Below, in pieces: positions 1-8,327 of a stretch of DNA of 64,000 nt (within the stretch, counting starts at the first letter, position 1; every line of letters begins with the position of its first letter). The notes below the pieces were generated by a model. That model was not told where the DNA came from. It did no database searches and saw only the letters and a program-made list of their open reading frames with translations. This stretch comes from Paraburkholderia aromaticivorans (lineage in GTDB: Bacteria > Pseudomonadota > Gammaproteobacteria > Burkholderiales > Burkholderiaceae): the NCBI RefSeq assembly GCF_002278075.1, contig NZ_CP022989.1:1302001-1366000 (forward strand). Reading direction: 5' to 3'. A program made the position numbers and the translations under genes.

Positions 1-105
1 GCCTGGCTGCGGATCAATGTACGCGCGCGCGGCGTGCCGGTGTGGGCGTTGCTGGTTTGCGGCGTGCTGTATGTCACGTATCTGGCGATTACGCTGACCC
101 GCTAG
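1..105 (+). CDS. C-terminal end of a membrane protein (partial)
   Basis: The window opens inside a reading frame that ends at a TAG codon at 103-105. The 34 visible residues include a hydrophobic stretch (VPVWALLVCGVLYVTYLAI) preceded by basic residues, which looks like a terminal transmembrane helix with a short polar tail. The family cannot be recognised from so little sequence. Confidence 0.55.
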   Translation, partial: AWLRINVRARGVPVWALLVCGVLYVTYLAITLTR

Positions 106-195
106 CCGCGCCGCTCAACGCCTCATCCGGCGCCAGGCGACACAGTCACGGAAGGCCGTGCCTCGGCCGCCTTCCGCGTTTGCGCCCGTTTCCGC

Positions 196-1263
196 TCACC
201 TGGCCGGTGCGCCGGCCGCGGCTGACGTCGCCGCGTTGGCCGGCTTGAACACCGTCTTCCAGTCATCCTTCATGTCGACGACGAGCCAGCCCTTCGCGCC
301 GGCCTCGTCCAGACCTTTGCCGAGCTTGCCGCTCTTCGACGCGCGGTCATACTGGTATTCGCGTTGCGCATCCGTGTGATGCACGAGCGCCGCGAGGCGC
401 GGACCGTCGCCTGCCGAGGTCCATTCGAGCATCGGCGTGTCGCCATCCGCGTTGCCGAACGCGATCACCGGCCGTCTGCCGATCACGCGATCGATGGCGA
501 GCGGTTTAGCCGCGCCATCCGCTAGCATATCGACCTGCGCGAGGCGCGTGAGCGAGATCGCGCCATTGGTCTGGCTGTACCGGTATTTGACAGTGCTACC
601 GATCACCTGCTCGGGTGGAATGCCAACCATGCGCTGAGCCGCCTCGCGGACGAACTCGACATCGCCACCCGTCGCGAGATAGGTTTTGAAGCCATTCGCG
701 CGCAGGTAGGCGAGCAATTCGAGCATGGGCTGATACGCGAGATCGGTATATGGACGGTTAAAGCGCGGGTCGTTCGCGGAGTCGAACCATTCGTGCACGA
801 GCGCGGCGAACTGCTCGCCCGTCATGCCCGCGTGCGCCGCGGCCAATATGCGCATGGAGCCGGCGTCGCCGCTTGCCGCCACAGTCCCCGGATTGCCTTT
901 GAGGATCGAGCGGAACGGTTCCTGACGCTTCCATTCCGGATGCCTTGCGGCCACGGTCTTCACCCGTTGCAGCGCGAACACCAGTTGAAACGGGGCGGGC
1001 TGCTCCGGCCACAGTGTGCCGTCGTTATCGAAGACGGCAATGCGGTCGGCGCGTGGGATGAAGTCCTTGGACTCGGGCGTCGTGACGAGCGTGACGAAAT
1101 CGACGATCGAGCGTTTGGCCTTCGTGTCGTTCCATGATGCCAACGTCGCGGTCGTCGATGCGCCTGCCTGCGATTCACCCCCGTCCTGGCGCGGCGTAAC
1201 GGAGCAAGCGGAAAGTGCGACGACGGTGAAGGCAATGCAGTAACGGTGCAGCGTGCGAATCAT
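196..1263 (-). CDS. HAD-superfamily phosphatase, predicted lipoprotein
   Basis: A 355-residue protein with an N-terminal signal and lipobox (ALSAC around residues 16-20), so it is probably a lipid-anchored envelope protein. HAD motif I is FDNDGTLW (around residue 79), motif II lies near TYLATGGD, and the acidic motif near the end is AFGNADGDTPM. These place it with phosphoserine-phosphatase-like HAD hydrolases acting on small phosphorylated substrates. The natural substrate cannot be named. The ATG at 1263 is preceded by a GAGG ribosome-binding site. It stands alone, with no operon partners visible. Confidence 0.85.
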   Translation of the reverse strand: MIRTLHRYCIAFTVVALSACSVTPRQDGGESQAGASTTATLASWNDTKAKRSIVDFVTLVTTPESKDFIPRADRIAVFDNDGTLWPEQPAPFQLVFALQRVKTVAARHPEWKRQEPFRSILKGNPGTVAASGDAGSMRILAAAHAGMTGEQFAALVHEWFDSANDPRFNRPYTDLAYQPMLELLAYLRANGFKTYLATGGDVEFVREAAQRMVGIPPEQVIGSTVKYRYSQTNGAISLTRLAQVDMLADGAAKPLAIDRVIGRRPVIAFGNADGDTPMLEWTSAGDGPRLAALVHHTDAQREYQYDRASKSGKLGKGLDEAGAKGWLVVDMKDDWKTVFKPANAATSAAAGAPAR

Positions 1264-2317
1264 GAAGGCCTCATCGAAAACGGTGGGTCGAAGCGGGAGC
1301 GAGCGTCAGTCTAATGGGCCGACGCGCTCATCGCAGCCTTGGCAGGATGTTTCAGGCAGGGCGGTGGAGTCCGTTCCGGCACGATGAATACCCATCAAAT
1401 AATTCGAAGGCGGGGCGGCGCCTCGTTTGGGCCGGCGCTTCAGCCGCGTTACAAATTTATCTCTGTCCTTGCCGGAAACGTTGCTAGTATTCCCAACGAT
1501 GCCAGCGTGGTGAATCATCCACTTTCCGCATGCTTCGTTTGATGCGGCGTTTCTCGTTTTGAAGGAGCGCTCATGCAAGCCCCCGTAGCCCGCCACGCCG
1601 CCTTTCCCGCCTGTCCAGATGACATGCCGCGCTTCATTCCCGCGGCCCCGCATTCGCCAGTGTCTGGCTGCCCTGCCGCATGAACGCGCGCGCAAAATGA
1701 AATCGATTCGAATCGGACACGCGAACGCCATCATTGCGTTGGGACGATTTCGCGTCAGGCAAAAACAGGCGCTCGCCGCTAGGAATACCCATGGACGAGG
1801 CCCGATCACCGACTAATAAATGGCGAGAACGACATCGAATACCTTTGTCAATCGCTCGAGCGGGACAAAGTGTTTTTATTCGGATACCGACGCATCCGGG
1901 GGGAGGGTTGACGGCAGTGGGCGCTACACTGTGAGCTTCCCTGGAGATCGGCTGCTGGGCGTCGAAGGCATCCGGTCTCTTGCGATATACAACTGGCATC
2001 GCTTTTTTTTCACTCGACCCGCAGAATCGCTACGCGCTCGCCAAGCAGAACAAAAACCTGACGGTCAACGCAAAAGGCTTACTCACGTTTTTGCGAGCAA
2101 AACGCGCGGCCGGCGAAGTCAGGTTCGCTGCTTGGTTGCCGGCGTTCGCTATCGCAAAGTTCTCTCTGACCTTGCGCGCCAACTGGCTGCGGCAAGCAGT
2201 ACTCGATGAAGACTGGACGCCGCCGCCCATCGTGTGCGAAGGCCAACGCATGCGCGCAGTTGCCCGTGTGCGGCTTTGCGACGCAGACGGTCCGAAAGCG
2301 GTTCGACGGGAGTGAGA
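1264..2317. other. About 1 kb without a confident gene
   Basis: No recognisable family is encoded in any frame. Two open frames are marginally gene-like. One at 1573-1683 (+, 36 codons) has a good AAGGAG site just upstream of its ATG but a composition-poor product. The other at 1980-2315 (+, TTG start, 111 residues) has fairly GC-rich third positions and ends a few bases before the region of the next gene's start. Neither resembles a known protein, so neither is called as a gene. Confidence 0.5.
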
Positions 2318-2347
2318 ATGCCGAACTTGTATTTGACGAGGACGATG

Positions 2348-3322
2348 ATGAGTCAACCTAACCGTTTCTTCCCGACGAGGCGGCTGGCCGCCCGACTGTG
2401 CACGGGCGCGCTTCTGACCACGGCGGGCGTGAGTCTCAGCCAAACGGCGTGGGCGACCGAGGGCGGCATCGGCCGGCCGATCACCGGCATGCAGGTGACG
2501 CCGTACGGCGGCGTCGTGCCGCCGACCAACGACTGGATCGTGTCCGCCGCCACGATCTACTACGAAGGCTCGTTAGGCGCGAGCAAGTCGATTCCGATCG
2601 CCGGACAGGTCACGGCCGGCGTCAACGCGACGGCTGAATACACCATTCTCGCCGCGGTCAAGACGTGGGGCATTACCGTGGGTGGCTGGAACTTCGCGTC
2701 CTCGTTCGGCGTGCCGCTCCAGTACACCGACATCTCGTCGTTTCATAGCCGCTTGCCGAACGACCACGGCACGCAGTTCGCCGATTTCTTCTTCACGCCG
2801 GTCATCGCCGGCTATCACCTGACCAAGACCGACCATGTCGCGCTGAGCGTGCAGATCTATGCGCCGACCGGTGCCTACAACCCTAACCGGCTCGCCAATG
2901 CCGGGCAGAACACGTGGACCTTCACGCCGACGATCGCCTATACGAAACTGCTTCCGAAAGAGAACATCGAGTTGTCGCTGAACTATGGCCTCGAGTTCTA
3001 CACGCCCAATAGCGACACCCATTATCACAATGCGCCGGTCAGCGTGCTCGATCTGCTCGCGCTCAAGCGCTTCAGCAACGGCTGGGGTGTCGGCGTAGTG
3101 GGCGGCTACATTCAGCAGATCGGCAACGACAGCGGCGGCATCGCAGACGTCGTCGGCGGCAGTCAGGGACATTCCGTCGGTCTCGGACCCATGGTCACGT
3201 GGTCCGGCAAGATCCAGAAGACGCCGGTGTCGGCCGCGCTGCGCTGGGTCAACGAGTTCAACACCAGCAACCGGCCGAAGGGCAATGCGGTGCAACTGTC
3301 GGTTAATGCGACTTTTCAGTGA
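2348..3322 (+). CDS. SphA/MetA-like outer-membrane protein (phenol-degradation 'meta' family)
   Basis: The protein has a signal peptide (basic n-region RRLAAR, hydrophobic core, AWA cleavage site) followed by alternating aromatic/polar beta-strand-like segments, and it ends in a typical outer-membrane C-terminus with a final Phe before Gln (NATFQ). Features such as TPYGGVVPPTNDW and the barrel-like repeats fit the SphA/phenol_MetA_deg family, thought to form outer-membrane channels for hydrophobic substrates. The ATG at 2348 is preferred because GAGG at 2338-2341 is well spaced and the signal peptide then has a normal n-region. In-frame ATGs at 2318 and 2345 are alternatives. Confidence 0.75.
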   Translation: MSQPNRFFPTRRLAARLCTGALLTTAGVSLSQTAWATEGGIGRPITGMQVTPYGGVVPPTNDWIVSAATIYYEGSLGASKSIPIAGQVTAGVNATAEYTILAAVKTWGITVGGWNFASSFGVPLQYTDISSFHSRLPNDHGTQFADFFFTPVIAGYHLTKTDHVALSVQIYAPTGAYNPNRLANAGQNTWTFTPTIAYTKLLPKENIELSLNYGLEFYTPNSDTHYHNAPVSVLDLLALKRFSNGWGVGVVGGYIQQIGNDSGGIADVVGGSQGHSVGLGPMVTWSGKIQKTPVSAALRWVNEFNTSNRPKGNAVQLSVNATFQ

Positions 3323-3418
3323 CGCGGCGCTATTCGAGCCGCACACTGCCCGTAGATGGCAGACGGCGGCCGGCTCAGGCCGGCTGCAAACCAGACCCAA
3401 CGGCTGGAGTCGCCCCGA

Positions 3419-4156
3419 TCAATGCTCCCTCTCGCGTTCGCATACCGCATACACGCTGGAGCACAAGTCGGGATAGACGCGCCCCAACTCGAAACAGCCG
3501 TCCAGATACGCTCTGGAGATAATGCCCGCCTGCAGCGCCGCATCGATCTGGAAGTTGGCGAGACCCTTGAAAAAGACGCCGCCCTCAGTCACTGGGCGAA
3601 GCTTCGCGGCACGCAGATCGGCCCGCAGCGTATCGATCGAATAGGTCACCCGGTGACCGTGCGCGGCTTCCGCTGGCGTCACGGCGGCGTGATGGTCGAT
3701 CAGCCCCATGTTGACCGCAATCTGCCGGGAGCCGGCGCGCGCATTCGGCGCGGCGACGAACAGCCGGCCACCCTCGGATAGCCAGCTGCCGATCCGGCGC
3801 AGGACTTCGACCGGATGATCGAGATGTTCGAGCGTATGGATGAGGAAAATGTTGTCGTAGCGTCGCGACGGTTCGAAGGTCTCGAACGTCGAGTGATGAA
3901 ACTTGACGGCGCCCCTGGTTTTATCCGAAGCAACGGCAATGCAGTCCGCCGATGCTTCGACCACTTCCACCGACGCGAAACGCTGCGTCAGAAGGCGCGT
4001 AAAGTTGCCTTCGAAGCATCCCAGTTCGAGCGCGTTATCGCTGGCGAGAAAGGGCTCGAATGTCCGAAGCATGTACTCATGCATCAGGTAATCGAAGTCG
4101 TAGGCGTAGCGATGTTCCGGATGGTCTTTCGCTTCCGCGTTGTAGTCTCTGCTCAT
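3419..4156 (-). CDS. SAM-dependent class I methyltransferase
   Basis: A 245-residue protein with the glycine-rich SAM-binding motif I (ALELGCFEGNFT, around residue 42), an acidic residue after strand 2 (VEVVEAS), and the motif IV/post region HTLEHLDHPVEVL followed by LSEGGRLFVAAPN. This is the Methyltransf_11/23 type. It starts 4 nt after the stop of the dioxygenase gene and is the last gene of the seven-gene minus-strand cluster beginning with the TPR-glycosyltransferase. Inference: it methylates a sugar or sugar substituent made by this cluster. Substrate specificity is not visible. Confidence 0.85.
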   Translation of the reverse strand: MSRDYNAEAKDHPEHRYAYDFDYLMHEYMLRTFEPFLASDNALELGCFEGNFTRLLTQRFASVEVVEASADCIAVASDKTRGAVKFHHSTFETFEPSRRYDNIFLIHTLEHLDHPVEVLRRIGSWLSEGGRLFVAAPNARAGSRQIAVNMGLIDHHAAVTPAEAAHGHRVTYSIDTLRADLRAAKLRPVTEGGVFFKGLANFQIDAALQAGIISRAYLDGCFELGRVYPDLCSSVYAVCEREREH

Positions 4157-4160
4157 GTCG

Positions 4161-4946
4161 TCAATCCTGTCCGCGTTGATAGAACCGCTGCTCCACCGGC
4201 ACGTAAAACTCATCGAGCGACTCCGGCACGCGGGCGTTGAAGCCGAGCACCTGGCGCATCCATGCGTTACAGCGGTCGAGATGGCGGTAGCCGAACAGCC
4301 TCGCGTAATCGAGCTGCGGCTTGAAGAATGGGCTGGTGAACGTCAGTGTCAGCGCCCGGCGCGGCGCGTCGGTGGTATTGCGCCCAGTGGCATGCCACAT
4401 GCGCGAATCGAACAGCAGAACCGAGCCGCGCTCGCCGGTCGCACGCGCGGCCTGCGCGTAGAACTGTTCGTCGGTGGGCTGCTGCTGGATGTTTTGCGAG
4501 TGCGGGAGGATATGCGTCGCACCGTTCTCGAGCGTGAAATCGTCGAGCATCACCAGTGCGTTCACCATGAAGCGCCGCGTGTCCGAGCCGAAGCGGATAT
4601 CGCGATGCACGTTCTGCACGTACGAACGCGAGTCGCGCTCGTTGATCACGCCGCCGTACGAATTCAGGATGAAGTTGCCTTCAAAGTATCCTTTGAAAAT
4701 CGGCTCCAACGCCGCGAGCTCCGCCAGCAATTCGACGTAGCACGGATCATCCATCAGCAGGTGATGCAAGGTGCCGGCGCTGTTTTCCAGCACGCCGTTG
4801 CGTCGTCTGATTTCGTCGCGCAACGCGAGCGAAGGACCCAGCGCCTCGACCAGCGTGTCGAGCAATGCGCTGCGGATCAGGCGGGGAAGCACGGTCCAGC
4901 CTGCCGTTGCAAGCGCAGTGTGGTGTTGAGCGTCAATCATGTTCAT
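4161..4946 (-). CDS. Phytanoyl-CoA dioxygenase (PhyH) family Fe(II)/2-oxoglutarate oxygenase
   Basis: A 261-residue PhyH-like protein. The iron-binding triad is visible: His114-x-Asp116 in NVHRDIRF and the distal His185 in SRMWHATGRN, with an Arg about 11 residues later (around 196) as the likely 2-oxoglutarate ligand. The family hydroxylates varied small molecules. In this operon context hydroxylation of a sugar N-acyl group or sugar carbon is plausible but inferred. It is separated by 33 nt from the upstream GNAT gene and by 4 nt from the downstream methyltransferase gene, so co-transcription is likely. Confidence 0.85.
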   Translation of the reverse strand: MNMIDAQHHTALATAGWTVLPRLIRSALLDTLVEALGPSLALRDEIRRRNGVLENSAGTLHHLLMDDPCYVELLAELAALEPIFKGYFEGNFILNSYGGVINERDSRSYVQNVHRDIRFGSDTRRFMVNALVMLDDFTLENGATHILPHSQNIQQQPTDEQFYAQAARATGERGSVLLFDSRMWHATGRNTTDAPRRALTLTFTSPFFKPQLDYARLFGYRHLDRCNAWMRQVLGFNARVPESLDEFYVPVEQRFYQRGQD

Positions 4947-4979
4947 GAGTGGAGCGAGGCAACGGCAAAGATGAAGGGC

Positions 4980-5504
4980 TCAGCGTCGGTCATCGGCCAG
5001 GATGGCCATCGGAATGACGTCGAGATAGCGGCCGCCTTTGAAGGCGGCCTGGCGCAACAGACCTTCGGCACGAAAGCCCACCTTCTCGTAAAGCGCGATG
5101 GCGCGCGCATTGGATGCGAGCACGGTCAACGAAATGCGGTTGAGATTGAGGTCGCCGAATGCGTGTTCGAGCGTCTGACGTGTCGCGGCCTCGCCGATGC
5201 CTCGGCCGCGCGCCGTCTGCGCGCCAATTTGAATAGAGAACTCCGCGCAGCGGTTCACCCAGTCGATGCCCAGCAGATAGGTCACGCCAACGACTTCCTG
5301 GGTGGAGGCGAGGCATACGGCAAGACGCACGTTGCCCGCGCGGGAACCGAGGTAACTATCGAACCATTTGTTGTCGATCTCCGCGCCCACATATCGGAAG
5401 GCGCCGCCCAGCAAGCTGACCAGTGCCTTGTCGGCGCGCCACGCATTGATGGTCGGCAGGTCGCCGCGTTCGATCTCGCGCAGGAATATCGTGTTGTCGC
5501 TCAT
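4980..5504 (-). CDS. GNAT-family N-acetyltransferase
   Basis: A 174-residue GNAT protein. The acetyl-CoA pyrophosphate-binding loop appears as ARGRGIGEAA, followed by LNRISLTVLASNARAIALYEKVGF, the usual motif A/B arrangement of RimJ-like and PseH-like enzymes. It overlaps the stop of the upstream DegT-like gene by 4 nt (ATGA). In a sugar-modification operon containing an aminotransferase, a PseH-type role (N-acylating an amino sugar nucleotide) is the natural reading. Protein N-acetylation, as in RimJ/RimL, cannot be excluded from sequence alone. Confidence 0.82.
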   Translation of the reverse strand: MSDNTIFLREIERGDLPTINAWRADKALVSLLGGAFRYVGAEIDNKWFDSYLGSRAGNVRLAVCLASTQEVVGVTYLLGIDWVNRCAEFSIQIGAQTARGRGIGEAATRQTLEHAFGDLNLNRISLTVLASNARAIALYEKVGFRAEGLLRQAAFKGGRYLDVIPMAILADDRR

Positions 5505-6478
5505 GTGAGCCGGTCCAGTAAGTGTTGCACCATCGGCGCGAGATCGTCGCGCGTAAGCCGCTGATCACAGGGCAGGCAAAGTGTCGAACCCGGGAGAGCG
5601 CGTTCGAAGTCCGGCGCGCCTTCGGCGTCCGCAACATCCGGCCAGTAGGTGGGCGTATAGATGCGCCGGGCGCGAAGCGTTTCACGCACGCCGGCCGGCG
5701 CGTCGAAGAAGGGGTAGCAGAGCGGTGCCGCCTGTTCGTCGTAGTGAAACGTGAAGCGGTTGTAGCGCTGCAACTTCTCGTGCAGAAAAGCGAAGTTCTC
5801 GACTCGGCGTGCCCGCACACTGTCGTAATCGATGCCGGCGAGCAGCCGCTCGGTCAATGCCGACATCCGCAACGGCTCCTGGTGCTTCAGGCTTTCTTCA
5901 GCCGCGGCGTAATCGGCGTAGCCCGCTTCGGCGTCTTTCGCGAGTCGTGTCAGCAGATGCCCACAGCGCTGCAATGAGCCATCGTCAGTTGTTTGCGGCA
6001 ACTCGATCGGCTGCTGTGTGACGAGATACCCGCCGTCCGGCACGCCAAGAAATTTTCGCGGCGAGTAGAGCGTGGCGAGGCAATCGGCGGGCTGCGCGAA
6101 CAGCGCCTGCGCATTGTCGATCAACACGCGCTCGCGTGGAAACCGGCTGAGGACATCGTCGATCTGGTGAGCGCACAGGCCGAAATAGTTGACGTAGACG
6201 AGCCACTCACCGTGCGCGATATTGGCCGACTGCACGCGCAAGCCGGAGTCGAGCCGATAGCGTTTGACCGGCGTGCCGGTCATGCGCAGCGGCTCGATCA
6301 TCGCATCGCAGATGTACCAGGGCATCCAGACGGCAGTCGGCCGCCCGGCGCGCAGCAATGCAAGAAACGCCGCGCGCGACGACTGAAAGCGCAGCGCGTT
6401 GCCGTGAAGCGGCGCTTCCACTCGCGGCAGTTCGAGTTCGAAATATCCGCCGATTGCACGCGGTTCGCGCGAAATCAT
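5501..6478 (-). CDS. Divergent DegT/DnrJ/EryC1-like PLP-fold protein
   Basis: A 325-residue protein that looks like a remote DegT/AHBA-type aminotransferase. VLIDNAQALF around residue 121 matches the PLP-ring Asp-x-Ala/Gln strand, and SPRKFLGVPDGG places a candidate Schiff-base Lys at 142. It is shorter than canonical DegT enzymes (about 370-390 residues) and lacks the classic TNGT start of the cofactor pocket. The start at 6478 overlaps the WbqC stop by 4 nt (ATGA). It probably acts on a sugar or glycan precursor; catalytic activity is uncertain because of the divergence. Confidence 0.7.
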   Translation of the reverse strand: MISREPRAIGGYFELELPRVEAPLHGNALRFQSSRAAFLALLRAGRPTAVWMPWYICDAMIEPLRMTGTPVKRYRLDSGLRVQSANIAHGEWLVYVNYFGLCAHQIDDVLSRFPRERVLIDNAQALFAQPADCLATLYSPRKFLGVPDGGYLVTQQPIELPQTTDDGSLQRCGHLLTRLAKDAEAGYADYAAAEESLKHQEPLRMSALTERLLAGIDYDSVRARRVENFAFLHEKLQRYNRFTFHYDEQAAPLCYPFFDAPAGVRETLRARRIYTPTYWPDVADAEGAPDFERALPGSTLCLPCDQRLTRDDLAPMVQHLLDRLT

Positions 6479-7176
6479 GCGTTCACCTCGACGCACAGCA
6501 TATCTCTGACGCTGTTTCTGCTATTGAACATCAGCACGTCGAGAATGGATAAAGCCGGATGAAAAGCGTCGTCGTTGAACTGCGTATAGGGGGATAGATT
6601 CGGCTCGATAAAGGCGAGCTCCACGCCGCGTGCCGAGAATGCGTTGCTATCGTAAAGCTCGCGGCCGCCCGGCAGGTTCACATAGGTGGCCGCTTGCTCT
6701 TTCATGCAAATGTCCAAAACCCGCTCGGTGCCCTTGAGTTGCGCATTGCCATACTGCGTCGACGACGGGACGAACTCGGTGTCGATCTCGAGGTATCGGC
6801 AGATTTCCATCACCGTGTGCGAGGCAAGCAGTGAAATGGGCGCGAGGGGCTCCGTCAGAATCCGTCCGATCAACGTGCTCACCTGCGGGTAATAAGGCGC
6901 TTTGGCATAGGCGTGCCGAATCGATTCGAGCAGCTTGCGCAGCCAGCGCTCGCGCGGTTCGACCAGCACCTCGTTGATCTTCAGCATCGGACTCGCGCCG
7001 CTGAGCGGCACGGTGAGATAACGCACCTGGTCGCCCTGCAGCATCCGGTTGCGGTTGATCCAGCCGTTCTTGATGAAGTTCACGTCGTCGTAAAAGACGA
7101 ACTTGTCGACAGCCGCTGCCAGCTGAAAATACCCGATATACGGCAGCAGGTAGGGCTGCATGATCGCGAGCTTCAT
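6475..7176 (-). CDS. WbqC family protein
   Basis: A 233-residue protein starting MKLAIMQPYLLPYIGYFQL, the signature N-terminus of the WbqC-like family (QPxYLPYxGYF), with the later family motif FYDDVNFIKNGWINRN. WbqC proteins recur in O-antigen and flagellar-modification loci and are thought to take part in amino-sugar acylation or assembly, but no reaction is firmly established to my knowledge. The ATG at 7176 is 5 nt downstream of the aminotransferase stop. Co-occurrence with DegT and GNAT genes supports a role in making an N-acylated amino sugar. Confidence 0.85.
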   Translation of the reverse strand: MKLAIMQPYLLPYIGYFQLAAAVDKFVFYDDVNFIKNGWINRNRMLQGDQVRYLTVPLSGASPMLKINEVLVEPRERWLRKLLESIRHAYAKAPYYPQVSTLIGRILTEPLAPISLLASHTVMEICRYLEIDTEFVPSSTQYGNAQLKGTERVLDICMKEQAATYVNLPGGRELYDSNAFSARGVELAFIEPNLSPYTQFNDDAFHPALSILDVLMFNSRNSVRDMLCVEVNA

Positions 7177-7181
7177 GGCGT

Positions 7182-8327
7182 TCAGGTATCCGCGATGATC
7201 CCGATGATGCGATCGAGCATGTCGTCTGTCAGCGCCGGGAAAATCGGCAGACACAGGACCTGCTGCGCAGCGGCATGCGCGACCGGCAGATTGTCCTGAC
7301 GCGCGGAAGGCAGGCCGCGATAGATCGGAAAGTCCGAGATCAGCGGATAGAAATAGCGGCGCGCGTAGATGTTTCGGTCGCGGAATTTCTGATACAGCGC
7401 ATCCCGGCTGATCGGATAGTCCGGGCCGACGAGAATCGGAAAGTACGAGTGGTTCGCGACTTTCTGGCCTTCCTTCGGCAGGCAGCGGATACCGCGCACG
7501 TCGCGCAGCCGCTCGCGATAGATCGCGTCGATCCGCGCGCGCCGTGCCAGCGCTTCGTCGATGTGCTGCAGTTGCAGCAGCCCGAACGCGGCGTTGATTT
7601 CGCTCATCTTGCCGTTGATGCCGGAGGCAACCACGGTCACCTCATCGACGAAACCGAAGTTCTTCAGATGGTCGATGCGCTGTTTGGTCTTGGCGTCCTG
7701 GCAAATGATCGCGCCGCCTTCGAACGTGTTGAACACCTTGGTCGCGTGAAAGCTCAGCACGGCGAGATCGCCGTGTTCGAGCACACTGCCCGTCTCGGTC
7801 TGCACGCCGAACGCATGGGCCGCGTCGTAGATCACCTTCAGATTGTAGTTGTCGGCGATTTTCTGAATCGCCTCGACGTCGCACGGCTTGCCGTAGCAAT
7901 GCACCGGCATGATGGCGGTGGTCTGCGGCGTGATCGCGGCCTCGATTTTGGCGGGATCGAGATTGAGCGTGTACGGATCGACGTCGGCGAATACCGGTTT
8001 GATGCCGTTCCAGACCAGCGAGTGCGCGGTGGCGACGAACGAATATGGCGTCGTGATCACTTCACCGGTCACGCGCAGCGCCTGCAGTGCGGTGAGCAGC
8101 GCGAGCGTACCGTTGGTGAACAGCGCCAGATGACGCACGCCGAGGTACTTGCACAGCGCCTCTTCGAACTGCTGGTGAAACGGACCGGCGTTGGTCAGGA
8201 TCTTGCTGTCCCAGATCTGCTGGAGATAGGGAATGAATTCTTCGAGAGGCGCAAGATGCGGCTGGGTAACGTAAATGCGCTCGTCGATCTGCGGCTCGAT
8301 GGCCCCAAGCGGTAAGGCAGCGTTCAC
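7182..8327 (-). CDS. DegT/DnrJ/EryC1/StrS family sugar aminotransferase
   Basis: A 381-residue PLP aminotransferase of the sugar-nucleotide class. Visible features are TNGTLALL (phosphate-binding pocket, around residue 71), PYSFVATAHS, the PLP-ring Asp168 in IYDAAHAFG, and the Schiff-base Lys197 in SFHATKVFNTFEGGA. Such enzymes convert 3- or 4-keto sugar nucleotides to amino sugars. The start is GTG at 8327, whose GTGA overlaps the stop of the TPR-glycosyltransferase by 4 nt, so the two are translationally coupled. Position in the cluster points to making an amino sugar for transfer by that enzyme. Confidence 0.9.
   Translation of the reverse strand: MNAALPLGAIEPQIDERIYVTQPHLAPLEEFIPYLQQIWDSKILTNAGPFHQQFEEALCKYLGVRHLALFTNGTLALLTALQALRVTGEVITTPYSFVATAHSLVWNGIKPVFADVDPYTLNLDPAKIEAAITPQTTAIMPVHCYGKPCDVEAIQKIADNYNLKVIYDAAHAFGVQTETGSVLEHGDLAVLSFHATKVFNTFEGGAIICQDAKTKQRIDHLKNFGFVDEVTVVASGINGKMSEINAAFGLLQLQHIDEALARRARIDAIYRERLRDVRGIRCLPKEGQKVANHSYFPILVGPDYPISRDALYQKFRDRNIYARRYFYPLISDFPIYRGLPSARQDNLPVAHAAAQQVLCLPIFPALTDDMLDRIIGIIADT

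Noticed and set aside
3323..3418. GC-rich inverted repeat between the convergent outer-membrane and methyltransferase genes
   Set aside because: Stem CGGCCGGC/GCCGGCTG has a mismatch and no T-run, too weak to call as a terminator.
4155..5564. Plus-strand 469-codon frame opposite the dioxygenase and GNAT genes
   Set aside because: Covers two genes with visible catalytic motifs on the other strand; typical GC-rich shadow.
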